Shown here one piece after another: positions 56,487-64,000 of a stretch of 64,000 nucleotides of DNA. The translations under genes and the position numbers were made by a program. Positions within the stretch are counted from its first letter, which is position 1, and each line of letters opens with the position of its first letter. This DNA comes from Candidatus Thiodiazotropha sp. CDECU1 (lineage in GTDB: Bacteria > Pseudomonadota > Gammaproteobacteria > Chromatiales > Chromatiaceae): positions 1,798,001 to 1,862,000 of the forward strand of contig NZ_OY734020.1 of assembly GCF_963455295.1 (NCBI RefSeq), written 5' to 3'. The notes under the pieces were generated by a model. That model worked only from the letters and a program-made list of their open reading frames with translations. It did not search any database and had not been told where the DNA came from.

Positions 56487-57224
56487 ATGGAAAAGCTCGT
56501 AGTTATGGGTGGCGATGAGTCACCACAAGAGTTTCCACTTTATGGCAAGCGCATGTTGATCGGGCGCGACGAGACTTGTGAGGTCTGTCTCAAGGATCGT
56601 TCGGTCAGTCGCCACCATGCCACACTGCTAAAGGTGTTCAGTGGTTATTCCATTGAGGATGAGCAGAGCACCAACGGTACTCGCGTAAACGGCAACACGG
56701 TCACTAAACGCTTCTTGAAGCACGGTGATCTGATCGAGGTTGGCAAATATCATCTCAGGTTTATCGCTCAAGCGGCACCGCAAGACATGGATGATCCTGA
56801 TCGAACCGTGGTATTGCGTCCACGTGTGGCCACACCTGTAGAAGCTGCGACCCCTGAGGTTGCAGTGGCTCCATCGATCAGCGATGGATCAAGTCCACAA
56901 TTCGCCGTGAATGCAATTTCCTCCCCACAAACCAATGAAAACATTGATACCGAGATCCCGATAGAGGATCGGGCCAGGGTCCGCTACCTTAGTGGTGATA
57001 ACAAGGGTGAGGTGAAAGTGGTCGATCGGGCCTTTTTCAGTGTCGGCAATCCCGGTGGAGATCTGGTTTTGATCAACCAGCGTCATTCAGGCTATTTTTT
57101 ACTCAAGGTGGGAGGCGATCACCCACCCATGATCAATGGCCAACCGATCAAAGCGGGTGGTGTGGAACTGCATGACGGTGACCGCATCGATCTGGGCGAC
57201 CTGTCGCTGGAGTTTCTCAGCTAA
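56487..57224 (+). CDS. FHA-domain protein, one canonical and one degenerate FHA
   Basis: A 245-residue cytosolic protein. The first FHA (about 1-95) has all key residues: IGRDETCEVCLKDRSVSRHHATL, STNGTRVNG and LKHGDLIEVG. The second (about 155-245) keeps the fold outline (FFSVGNPGGDLVLINQRHSGYFLL, INGQPIKAGGVELHDGDRIDLG) but lacks the SRHH phosphothreonine-binding signature. An acidic, proline-containing linker joins them. It probably reads phosphothreonine marks removed by the upstream PP2C. Confidence 0.88.
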   Translation: MEKLVVMGGDESPQEFPLYGKRMLIGRDETCEVCLKDRSVSRHHATLLKVFSGYSIEDEQSTNGTRVNGNTVTKRFLKHGDLIEVGKYHLRFIAQAAPQDMDDPDRTVVLRPRVATPVEAATPEVAVAPSISDGSSPQFAVNAISSPQTNENIDTEIPIEDRARVRYLSGDNKGEVKVVDRAFFSVGNPGGDLVLINQRHSGYFLLKVGGDHPPMINGQPIKAGGVELHDGDRIDLGDLSLEFLS

Positions 57225-57275
57225 CCAATCAAAGCTACCACGACTGACTTAGGGAGTGGCTTCGCCGCCCACTGA

Positions 57276-57716
57276 CTAGAGTGCGCGGTTGGTATGCCTA
57301 TAGTTGCTGCTCAATAGTGATGTCAGCCGCATACAGGCAGCGAAATTGGCGGTGTCTTCAAGCATGCCGTGCATGATCACACCCTCCAGCAGATCTTTAC
57401 CGTCCCATTTCGGTTGTATCAAGTTGGAGAGTAACCGACTCTTCTGAGGCTCAAGCCGATCGAAGATCAACGCGCTACCCCAATTATCGACACGGATGAC
57501 CCTGGCTGAAAGCTCCAGGTACTCTCCTGCCCCCGGCCTTTTGATAGAAAGCTGGTAGTTACCATCAATCTTGGCTGAGGTCGGGCATGTTATGAAGAGG
57601 CCCGATTCGCTTAGATCCTTGATGATGCACGCCTGTCCAGCACCACCGGCCTTGGATGAGAGCGTCACCGGGAGTGAAGTTTTCCTTCTAGGGCTTCTTC
57701 GCGCGTCCAATGTCAT
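57276..57716 (-). CDS. PilZ-domain c-di-GMP effector
   Basis: A 146-residue protein. RRSPRRKTSLPVTL holds the RxxxR c-di-GMP-binding motif, and the DLSESGLFI segment is the second PilZ motif (D/NxSxxG). The C-terminal 60 residues are helical with no known domain. With the GGDEF/EAL protein and YajQ it makes three c-di-GMP-related genes in the window. It is convergent with the FHA gene. Confidence 0.85.
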   Translation of the reverse strand: MTLDARRSPRRKTSLPVTLSSKAGGAGQACIIKDLSESGLFITCPTSAKIDGNYQLSIKRPGAGEYLELSARVIRVDNWGSALIFDRLEPQKSRLLSNLIQPKWDGKDLLEGVIMHGMLEDTANFAACMRLTSLLSSNYRHTNRAL

Positions 57717-57826
57717 GCCCCTGTAATAATTATGTCTTATTAAATGTAGGCAGACGTTCTATCGCTTTGTATTAGGATTGATACCTATATTGTTCAGGGT
57801 TTTACCGATTGTTGTGGAGACAGGGC

Positions 57827-58036
57827 TCAATCCTTGAGTCGAAAACCGATATCGATGGTGACCTGCCAGTGGGCCACCTGGCCGTTATCGATATGCCCAC
57901 GGGTTTCGACGACCTCAAACCAGTTCATGTTCTCGATGGTCTCACCCGCACGCGCAATGGCATTGCGAATGGCATCGTCGGTGCTGGTCTGGGATGAACC
58001 TACCAGCTGAATCTTCTTGTAGACATGATCGGACAT
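57827..58036 (-). CDS. Dodecin (flavin-binding)
   Basis: A 69-residue protein whose full length matches dodecin, a twelve-subunit shell that stores flavins: [38 protein letters not shown] with the flavin-stacking Trp, and [23 protein letters not shown] before ATG 58036 is an excellent ribosome site. Confidence 0.93.
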   Translation of the reverse strand: MSDHVYKKIQLVGSSQTSTDDAIRNAIARAGETIENMNWFEVVETRGHIDNGQVAHWQVTIDIGFRLKD

Positions 58037-58105
58037 AAAAAACCTCCAGGTTTTTTTTAATTTTGAATGTTGAATTTGAATTATGAATTTATGTGTAATT
58101 CAAAA

Positions 58106-60679
58106 TTACTCTTCAAGTTTTTCTTTCAATCGATACAACGCCTCCAGCGCCTCACGTGGGGTCAGCTCATCGGGCTCGATTTCAATCAACAGCTGTTCAA
58201 CTGCTGATGCTTGAGGGCACTCGGGCTCAGTAACGAACAGGGGAAGCTGGCTCTGTTGCTGCTCGGCATGGCGCTGGGCGCTGGCCTCCAACTCCAACAG
58301 GCGCTGTCGTGCCCTGATAATCACCGGTTTCGGAACCCCTGCCAGGGTGGCCACCTGAAGACCATAACTCTGGTTGGCCGGTCCCTCCCGCACCGCGTGC
58401 AAGAAGACAATGCTATCTCCATGTTCCACCGCATCCAGGTGCAGGTTGCTGATGCCGGGATACTCCTCCGGCAGGGTGGTGAGTTCGAAGTAGTGGGTGG
58501 CGAAGAGAGTGTAGGCGCCCAGGCAGGTGGCCAGTTCCACCGCACAGGACCAGGCCAGGGAGAGGCCGTCGAAGGTGGAGGTGCCGCGCCCAATCTCATC
58601 CATCAGCACCAGGCTCTGGGCTGTGGCGTTGTGCAGGATATTGGCGGTCTCCTCCATCTCCACCATGAAGGTGGAACGCCCCCCGGCCAGGTCGTCGGAG
58701 GCACCGATACGGGAGAAGATGCGGTCGATGGGTCCGATCCGCGCCGATGCGGCGGGCACGAAGCTGCCGCTATATGCGAGCAGGACGATGAGGGCGATCT
58801 GGCGCATGAAGGTGGATTTGCCGCCCATGTTGGGGCCGGTGATGATCAGCATCCGCTGCTGGTCATCAAGGCTGACACTGTTGGCGACGAAGGGATCGCT
58901 GCTGACCTGTTCCACCACCGGGTGGCGGCCATCGCTGATCTGCAGCCCCGGCTCCTCCGTCATCAGCGGGCAGACCAGGTTCAGGCTTTGGGCCCGCTCC
59001 GCCAGGTTGCACAGCACATCCAGTTGGGCCAGCCCTTCGGCGCACTGCTGCAGTGGTGGCAGCTCCTCGCAGAGTTGATCGAGCAGCCTTTCGTAAAGAT
59101 ACTTCTCCCTGGCCAGGGATCGCTCCCGGGCGCTCAGCACCTGATCCTCGAATTTCTTCAACTCCGGGGTGATGAAGCGCTCCGCCCCCTTCAGGGTCTG
59201 GCGGCGGATGTAGTCGTCCGGTGCCTTGTCAGACTGGCCGCGACTGATCTCTATGTAGTAACCATGGACCCGGTTGTAGCTCACCTTGAGGGTGGATATG
59301 CCGGTGCGCTCCCGTTCGCGGCTCTCCAGATCGAGGAGGAATTGATCCGCATTCTGAGAGAGGGCGCGCAGCTCATCCAGCTCCGTGTCATATCCCTGGG
59401 CGATGACCCCGCCGTCGCGGATCAGCATCGGTGGCTGTTCGATGATGGCTCCGTTGAGGAGCTGGTGAATGGTTGGGTGTTCGCCGATCTGTTGTGCCAG
59501 GGCGGGTGTCAGGGGACTGTCGAGTTGCGCCAGCAGGGGCTGCAGTTGGGGCAGGGTGCCCAGGGCCTCCCGCAGGGTGGCCAGATCCCGAGGGCGGGCG
59601 CTTTTCAAGGCCACGCGGGCGAGGATGCGCTCGATGTCGCCGATGCCCTGCAGGATCTCCTGCAGCTCGTTGTAGAGACGGGAGGCCAGCAGGACCTCGA
59701 TGGTGGCATGGCGCCGGGCCACCGCCTCCCTTTGCCGCAGCGGCTGGCTGATCCAACGCCGCAGCATGCGGCTGCCCATGGCGGTGACGGTACGGTCCAT
59801 GATCCCCGCCAGGGTGTATTGAGGTTGATTCGACAGGGAGTGGACCAGCTCCAGGTTGCGCCGGGTCGAGGCATCGATGATCACGCTCTGCTCCCGATAT
59901 TCCACCCGCATGCCTCGGATGTGGGGCAGGGCGCCGAACTGGGTCTCCTCCACATACTGCAACAGACAACCGGCGGCGGCCACCGCCAGGGGGTGGTCCT
60001 GACAACCGAAGCCACCCAGGTCCCGGGTGCCGAACTGCCGGCTTAACAGTTTTTCCGCAGAATCGAGATCAAAATGCCAGGCAGGTCGTCGGGTCACACC
60101 CTTGAGCCGGGTGAGGGTCTCAGGGAGGTTGGAGTCCTCGTCGAGCAGGATCTCCGCCGGGCTGAGGCGTTCGAGTTCACCACTCAATGCCTCCAGACCC
60201 TTGAGCTGCTGAACGGTGAAGCGGCCGCTGGCCAGATCCAGGGCCGCCAGCCCATAGCCATCGGCCTCGTTGATCGCCAGCAGCAGATTTTCCTGTCGTT
60301 CCTCCAGCAGCGCCTCGTCGGTGAGGGTGCCTGGGGTGACGATGCGCACCACCTTGCGCTCCACCGGCCCCTTGCTGGTGGCCGGATCACCGATCTGCTC
60401 ACAGATCGCCACCGACTCCCCCTGTTTTACCAGGCGCGCCAGGTAGCCCTCGGCAGCGTGGTAGGGGACTCCCGCCATGGGGATCGGCTTGCCCGCCGAC
60501 TGGCCCCGCTTGGTGAGGGTGATATCGAGCAGTCGCGCCGCCTTTTCCGCATCGGCAAAGAAGAGCTCATAGAAATCCCCCATGCGGTAGAAGACCAGCT
60601 TGTCGGGATGCTCCCCCTTGATGCCCAGGTACTGTTGCATCATCGGGGTGTGCTGGGACGATTTTGCGGCTTTGGCCAT
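58106..60679 (-). CDS. mutS: DNA mismatch repair protein MutS
   Basis: An 857-residue protein from ATG 60679 (an upstream 22-codon extension was rejected). The N-terminal mismatch-reading motif is [13 protein letters not shown], with the Phe-x-Glu equivalent inside. Core and clamp domains follow, and the ATPase has Walker [16 protein letters not shown], Walker [18 protein letters not shown] and the dimer-contacting helix-turn-helix. A short C-terminal beta-clamp/tetramer tail is present. Its start lies 14 bases after the cupin gene, so they probably share a transcript. Confidence 0.96.
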   Translation of the reverse strand: MAKAAKSSQHTPMMQQYLGIKGEHPDKLVFYRMGDFYELFFADAEKAARLLDITLTKRGQSAGKPIPMAGVPYHAAEGYLARLVKQGESVAICEQIGDPATSKGPVERKVVRIVTPGTLTDEALLEERQENLLLAINEADGYGLAALDLASGRFTVQQLKGLEALSGELERLSPAEILLDEDSNLPETLTRLKGVTRRPAWHFDLDSAEKLLSRQFGTRDLGGFGCQDHPLAVAAAGCLLQYVEETQFGALPHIRGMRVEYREQSVIIDASTRRNLELVHSLSNQPQYTLAGIMDRTVTAMGSRMLRRWISQPLRQREAVARRHATIEVLLASRLYNELQEILQGIGDIERILARVALKSARPRDLATLREALGTLPQLQPLLAQLDSPLTPALAQQIGEHPTIHQLLNGAIIEQPPMLIRDGGVIAQGYDTELDELRALSQNADQFLLDLESRERERTGISTLKVSYNRVHGYYIEISRGQSDKAPDDYIRRQTLKGAERFITPELKKFEDQVLSARERSLAREKYLYERLLDQLCEELPPLQQCAEGLAQLDVLCNLAERAQSLNLVCPLMTEEPGLQISDGRHPVVEQVSSDPFVANSVSLDDQQRMLIITGPNMGGKSTFMRQIALIVLLAYSGSFVPAASARIGPIDRIFSRIGASDDLAGGRSTFMVEMEETANILHNATAQSLVLMDEIGRGTSTFDGLSLAWSCAVELATCLGAYTLFATHYFELTTLPEEYPGISNLHLDAVEHGDSIVFLHAVREGPANQSYGLQVATLAGVPKPVIIRARQRLLELEASAQRHAEQQQSQLPLFVTEPECPQASAVEQLLIEIEPDELTPREALEALYRLKEKLEE

Positions 60680-60693
60680 CAGACAGGGTGGGA

Positions 60694-60975
60694 CTATTCG
60701 AAGGTGTAGTGTTTTTCCACGTCTTTGAGGATCTCCCAGGTGCACTTCATGCCCGCCGGGAAGGTGATCAGATCGCCGCGGCCGAATTCCTGGGGCTCGC
60801 CCCCCTCCGGGGTGACGATGAACTTACCGCGCAGGATGTAGCAGGTCTCGGTCTGGGTGTACTCCCAGTCGAACTTGGAGACCTCCTTCTCCCAGATCGG
60901 CCAGTCGTAGACCCCTTGGATTTCCAGCTTCATGGAGGAGGGGCGGTGTTCGCAGAGTATCTTTTGATCAGTCAT
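60694..60975 (-). CDS. Small cupin-domain protein
   Basis: 93 residues from ATG 60975. It shows the DUF861-like cupin pattern: [23 protein letters not shown], then [19 protein letters not shown]. The usual two-motif cupin metal histidines are mostly replaced (TETCYIL), so metal binding is doubtful. The role is unknown. It precedes mutS by 14 bases. The in-frame extension to 61074 looks non-coding. Confidence 0.8.
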   Translation of the reverse strand: MTDQKILCEHRPSSMKLEIQGVYDWPIWEKEVSKFDWEYTQTETCYILRGKFIVTPEGGEPQEFGRGDLITFPAGMKCTWEILKDVEKHYTFE

Positions 60976-61085
60976 GTTGTCCGTTTCGTTATGTTTTGGT
61001 GAGATGCCGGCAACAGGTGTGCGGCGAGAAATCAGACAGCAGAGTTTAACCCGAAAGGGTGTGGAGGTTAACACGAGATGTTATC

Positions 61086-61103
61086 GGTGCGGCGAGCCGC
61101 ACC
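61086..61103. repeat. REP-like palindrome GGTGCGGC-GA-GCCGCACC
   Basis: Perfect 8-base arms, identical to those at 3326-3344, with a 2-base loop, followed by CTAC. It marks the junction between the mutS/cupin unit and the accessory island. Confidence 0.7.
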
Positions 61104-61112
61104 CTACGGGAC

Positions 61113-61310
61113 TTACAATCCGTTGCCACGATTCAAGATCGAGATACATTCCGGGTAGGCGTAGATTCTGTCATGCCGTTTCCTGGTGAGTTCATCAATC
61201 ATTTTCAACTCTGCCAGCTTCTGCAGGCCTGACTGAATGGTGGCTGGGGCCAGACCGGTCTCTTTCTGTAACCAGACAGCTACTGCGATGGGGCGTTGAA
61301 CCAGTCGTGA
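61113..61310 (-). pseudogene. Remnant of a Fic-family gene (C-terminal winged-helix end)
   Basis: Read on the minus strand, 65 codons run from just after a TGA (61311-61313) to a TAA (61113-61115). They translate as ...RPIAVAVWLQKETGLAPATI..., then LQKLAELKMIDELTRKRHD and a YAYPECISILNRG end. This is the usual C-terminus of Fic proteins with a winged-helix tail. The catalytic Fic domain (HPFxxGNGR) is absent and there is no start codon with a ribosome site, so it is a truncated leftover. Confidence 0.65.
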
Positions 61311-61311
61311 T

Positions 61312-61346
61312 CACTATTTCAAGTAGTACGTTAAATTGAAATAGTG
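61312..61346. promoter_or_regulatory. Perfect inverted repeat at the edge of the Fic remnant
   Basis: CACTATTTCAA and TTGAAATAGTG, 11-base perfect arms 13 bases apart. It abuts the point where the Fic frame breaks off. It could be an operator left from the lost gene, or a recombination end. There is no uridine tract. The rest of the stretch up to 61424 shows nothing else. Confidence 0.5.
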
Positions 61347-61424
61347 CGCAATAAATGAACAATCAATGAAATAGAGTACTTGCTCTACATCCCACGCTCC
61401 TGAGCGGAAATAGCTATCACTTAC

Positions 61425-61832
61425 CTACAAACTTAACGATCTGACTGATCTCAATAGGATTTGCGTGTTGTCGATCAATTCATGCAACAAAGCCTCATCT
61501 TGCTCTAGATAACCCCCATATTCAGCTCGGTTGCGTCTGTCGTGGCAAAGCGAGAAGGTCCTGATCTGACTTTTACTGATGTTACAAGTGTGAGCCAAAC
61601 ACTGAAAAACCAAATAGCGTTTATCAGTACGGTAGCCGGCGGATCTTAGTGCGGCCAGGGCTAAACCATGGGCGGCGTTGTAGGCTAAATCGAATCGGCT
61701 GGCATAGGAGAGATCGGTATTTTCTGCATCGGTGAGTCGATCAACAGCTGATTGCACAAGTCCATTAAACTCAAGCTTGTCTGCTGGTTCCTTATGCAGT
61801 GCCTTGGTCTTGTAGAGGTTCTCCAAAGTCAT
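61425..61832 (-). CDS. HEPN-domain protein paired with a nucleotidyltransferase
   Basis: A 135-residue all-helical protein. RFDLAYNAAHGLALAALRSAG and HDRRNRAEYGG are the HEPN core. In HepT-type toxins the motif is R-x4-His-x-Tyr; here RNRAEY has no histidine at the expected place, so RNase activity is doubtful or different. AAAGGAGTAATCA precedes ATG 61832, a strong ribosome site. The gene overlaps the upstream nucleotidyltransferase by 41 bases, typical of MNT-HEPN pairs. Confidence 0.8.
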   Translation of the reverse strand: MTLENLYKTKALHKEPADKLEFNGLVQSAVDRLTDAENTDLSYASRFDLAYNAAHGLALAALRSAGYRTDKRYLVFQCLAHTCNISKSQIRTFSLCHDRRNRAEYGGYLEQDEALLHELIDNTQILLRSVRSLSL

Positions 61833-62406
61833 TGATTACTCCTTTAATCATCAGTTTGGGTTGTTTCATAACCCGTTCCAGAAAGCCGCTTCCCTGCAGC
61901 AATTTTGAATTGAACTCAGAGAGGGTATAGATCGTCGGATTGATGGTTCGTTGCAGTGAAGACTCTACGGGTAGAAGAAGCTCTACAACATCGCTATAGG
62001 TCAGGTCACCCACCAACATCAGATCCAGATCACTGGATTGTGATTCTTCCAGTTTGGCCATTGAACCATAGACGAATGCCAAGCTGATTTGGGAGTCCTG
62101 AGGCATTAGTGCCTGCCGAATCACATCTGCCATGCCAAAGGTTTTTCTGACAATATTCAGCAGATCCGGATAGATCGGATTTTCGGCATTCGCTTGGTAG
62201 TGAAGCTGATTGCCCGTTCGTGAAGAGAGCAACAAGCCGGCGCCTGTCATACGTTCAAGTTCGCGACGCACAGTCCCGCGTCCCATATCAGCCCAGCGGA
62301 CGATTTCATTTGCGTAGAAACTCTTGTCAGGTGTGCCGTAGAGCAGGCTAAGTACTCGTTGCTGGGTTTTGGTGAAAAGGGCGTCGCCGATAGAGGTGGG
62401 TTGCAT
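61792..62406 (-). CDS. Winged-helix nucleotidyltransferase (MNT), partner of the HEPN gene
   Basis: A 204-residue protein from ATG 62406 (AGGAATTCAC upstream). The N-terminal winged helix (about 10-80: FTKTQQRVLSLLYG, GRGTVRRELERMTGAGLL) suggests DNA binding. The MNT motif is GSMAKLEESQSSDLDLMLVG, i.e. GS-x10-DxD, near residues 112-131. The third acidic residue seems to be replaced (TINPTIYT), as is common in this wHTH-MNT group. It likely represses its own operon through the inverted repeat at 62423-62458 and modifies or restrains the HEPN protein. Confidence 0.82.
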   Translation of the reverse strand: MQPTSIGDALFTKTQQRVLSLLYGTPDKSFYANEIVRWADMGRGTVRRELERMTGAGLLLSSRTGNQLHYQANAENPIYPDLLNIVRKTFGMADVIRQALMPQDSQISLAFVYGSMAKLEESQSSDLDLMLVGDLTYSDVVELLLPVESSLQRTINPTIYTLSEFNSKLLQGSGFLERVMKQPKLMIKGVINDFGEPLQDQGTA

Positions 62407-62422
62407 GTGAATTCCTAGAAAA

Positions 62423-62458
62423 GACCCATATGGGGTACTATAGGACCTAATATGGGTC
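62423..62458. promoter_or_regulatory. Candidate operator of the wHTH-MNT/HEPN operon
   Basis: GACCCATAT (62423-62431) and ATATGGGTC (62450-62458) are perfect 9-base arms with an 18-base centre. Inside, CCCATATGGG is itself palindromic, and ATATGGG recurs 22 bases apart (two helical turns). It lies 17 bases before the start of the winged-helix gene, a natural place for self-repression. Confidence 0.65.
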
Positions 62459-62511
62459 ATATCAAGTTCTGGGTGGGAATGTACACCACTCTATTGCTTC
62501 CCTATTCTGGT

Positions 62512-63843
62512 CTATTCAGGCCACTGAATGCGTTGCCATAAATGGCTCAATCGCACACCTTTTGCAGGATTGAGCCAAACAGCATAGGCCACCCGGCCGC
62601 CCAGGTGGGCCCTGAAATCGGCAACACCTTCCCGGTTCTGACTTTCCGGGGCATGATGAATGCAATTGTGGAGTATGGCCTTCAATCGATCGAACTCCTT
62701 GCGGGGCAGGTTGGGCTTGCTGTTGACCACTGTGCCGGCAAGTCGCTGGGACTGGGCCTGTGTGCGCAGCCGTGTCTTACGCTGGTTGATCTCAAAGCCC
62801 TCTTCCAGGGCGATGGCGCCGATCAGGCCCTGCAGAAAAGGGGCAAGCCGCAGCAGACTTCTGTCGCCGGAGAAGGCGAGGTCATCCGCGTAGCGGGAGT
62901 AGTCCAGGCCAAACCGATCCGCAACCCCCTGCAGACGGCAATCGAAGCGCCAGGCGCAGAGATTGGCCAGGGCCGGGGAGCTGGGCGCCCCCTGGGGCAG
63001 ATGCTTGTCGGTCAGGCGCTTGCGTCTCTGCCAGGGAAGGCTTTCGAAGGCATCACCTGCCAGTGCCGCGGAGGTTGTATGGGTGGTCAAGCCCTGCAAC
63101 AGCCAGGCGACATTGGCGGGATAGCCCACTCGTCGGAAGAGGGCGTCGATGCGGGCCACCGGTACGCTGTGAAAGAAGTCCTTGAGATCCAACCGCAGCA
63201 GAACCGGTTTGCCCAGGTGTGATGCAACAAAGCTACGGGTGGAGCGGCCACGGCAGAAGCCATGGGCAGCAGGATGGGGCGGCAGGCGATTGAGAATCTC
63301 CCCCAGGATCCGGCGCTGGATCGCCTTGATACGGGGTTTGGGGATCTCGATCAGGCGCAACTCACCGGAGCGTTTCTCGATCCACCGGTAGCGGTAGTGG
63401 TGCAGCCTGGACTCCTTGACTTTGCACTGGCGTCGTTCAAGATCGGCGAACCAGGCCAACTCATGATCGAACAGCCCCAGCCATTCGGCCAGATCCTTTC
63501 GCGTCTCCAGGGGGGGCAGGGGCAGGGTGACCAGTCTCTCCGGCGGCCGGCCCATGCGCGGGGGATCGAGCACCAGTCTTGGAGGTTTCGCATCCGGACT
63601 GGCAAAGCGTTGTTGCAATGACACCTCATTGGCAAGAAACGCCATCAGCCTTTGCCGGCTTGGCGGCTGTCCCGCCTCGAAGTGAAACAGCAGACGCGAA
63701 GCCAGTTGAGCGGCATCGGACGAGCTGCACTCGAGCGCTTGTTCGAGTCGCTCAATCAGGCCGGGTTTGTCCCAGGCGCCTGCGAGCACAGAGAGAGCCA
63801 ACAGACGCAGGTTGGTCGTAAGACTGGACAATCCATTCCCCAT
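62512..63843 (-). CDS. Retron-type reverse transcriptase
   Basis: A 443-residue protein from ATG 63843. The fingers/palm motifs fit retron RTs of the myxobacterial (Mx162-like) branch: AAHGFCRGRS (193-201), RLDLKDFF with catalytic Asp219, LPQGAPSSPALANL (282-295), RYADDLAFSG (YADD 318-321) and QRLAGTVVNSKPNLPR, equivalent to VTGLVVN. The NAxxH box, a retron hallmark, is changed to FVASH (205-209). About 140 N-terminal residues (helical, Leu-rich) form an extra domain of unknown role. There is no endonuclease or maturase domain, so it is not a group II intron. Confidence 0.85.
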   Translation of the reverse strand: MGNGLSSLTTNLRLLALSVLAGAWDKPGLIERLEQALECSSSDAAQLASRLLFHFEAGQPPSRQRLMAFLANEVSLQQRFASPDAKPPRLVLDPPRMGRPPERLVTLPLPPLETRKDLAEWLGLFDHELAWFADLERRQCKVKESRLHHYRYRWIEKRSGELRLIEIPKPRIKAIQRRILGEILNRLPPHPAAHGFCRGRSTRSFVASHLGKPVLLRLDLKDFFHSVPVARIDALFRRVGYPANVAWLLQGLTTHTTSAALAGDAFESLPWQRRKRLTDKHLPQGAPSSPALANLCAWRFDCRLQGVADRFGLDYSRYADDLAFSGDRSLLRLAPFLQGLIGAIALEEGFEINQRKTRLRTQAQSQRLAGTVVNSKPNLPRKEFDRLKAILHNCIHHAPESQNREGVADFRAHLGGRVAYAVWLNPAKGVRLSHLWQRIQWPE

Positions 63844-63901
63844 CAAATTGTAGGCGTCCCATATCCGGAAGACCTTATTGTTAATGAAGTGCGACCGACC
63901 T

Positions 63902-63997
63902 CCGACCTGCTCGTCGGGCCTGTACTGTACTGCGTGAAGCGCAGTGCCGTACCGGCAATGAAATGTCAGCTGTAACGCCACCCCGGGGTAGCCCCGG
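63902..63997 (-). ncRNA. Candidate retron msr-msd leader (partial, runs to the window edge)
   Basis: Between the RT start and the window edge several stems are predicted by eye: CCGAC/GTCGG (63902-63917), ACTGCG/CGCAGT extended by two pairs (63927-63947), GCCG/CGGC (63946-63956) and CCGGGG/CCCCGG (63983-63997). Retron ncRNAs sit just upstream of the RT and fold into such stems. The start of the RNA would lie beyond base 64000, so extent and branching G cannot be assigned. Confidence 0.45.
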
Positions 63998-64000
63998 AGT

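Noticed and set aside
58211-60046. Long open frame (611 codons) on the plus strand opposite mutS
   Set aside because: It lies wholly antisense to a complete, conserved mutS; the composition (Gly, Gln, Leu repeats) is that of a mirror frame and there is no recognisable domain.
1-64000. CRISPR array or complete insertion sequence
   Set aside because: No regularly spaced direct repeats, cas genes or transposase reading frames were seen on either strand.

Overview
The window looks like chromosomal DNA of a chemoautotrophic gammaproteobacterium, probably a sulfur oxidiser of the Chromatiales/Sedimenticola/Thiodiazotropha kind. This is inferred from gammaproteobacterial housekeeping genes (ppnN, mdh, icd, ycgN, xerD, yajQ, dsbC, mutS, rraA) and a large inorganic-carbon uptake (DAB) operon. 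No 16S gene or other decisive marker is present, so the genus is a guess.

Layout. 1-5.5 kb: rraA, a CNNM/CBS membrane protein, ppnN, a small secreted protein, mdh and a BolA-family gene. 5.8-18.7 kb: an inorganic-carbon block. A divergent beta-carbonic-anhydrase-like gene converges on a six-gene minus-strand operon. In transcription order that operon is SulP transporter, NuoM-like, DabA (DUF2309), DabB (NuoL-like), a second NuoM-like and a third NuoM-like. A cysteine-pair protein of unknown role lies upstream. 19-25.6 kb: an RND efflux pump with its adaptor, a CBS protein and a secreted metallophosphoesterase. 25.9-29.3 kb: a secreted nuclease with a lamin-tail domain and two endonuclease/exonuclease/phosphatase domains. 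29.4-35.5 kb: small and hypothetical proteins, a DUF4892-like/OmpA protein, a membrane spermidine-synthase-like protein and an exported protein-isoaspartate methyltransferase. 35.6-36.9 kb: a MITE, then a TIR-TM-Ig protein whose only plausible start codon is ATC. 37-41.3 kb: a second RND pump. 41.7-49.2 kb: a PAS/GAF/GGDEF/EAL protein and a MoxR-DUF58-transglutaminase operon. 49.4-60.9 kb: icd, DUF3549, a second MITE, ycgN, ogt-xerD, yajQ-dsbC, a PP2C phosphatase with an FHA protein, PilZ, dodecin, mutS and a cupin. 61-64 kb: an accessory island with a Fic-gene remnant, a HEPN gene paired with a winged-helix nucleotidyltransferase, and a retron-type reverse transcriptase whose structured leader runs off the right edge.

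How the genes work together. The DAB block would bring inorganic carbon into the cytoplasm: DabA as a vectorial carbonic anhydrase driven by DabB and possibly the extra NuoM-like subunits, SulP as a bicarbonate or sulfate porter, and the carbonic-anhydrase-like protein interconverting CO2 and bicarbonate. The GGDEF/EAL, YajQ and PilZ genes form a scattered c-di-GMP set. The secreted nuclease and phosphoesterase, transcribed divergently from one intergenic region, could harvest phosphate from extracellular DNA. The right end and the TIR gene are candidate defence loci. I see no rRNA, tRNA, CRISPR array, complete insertion sequence or prophage.
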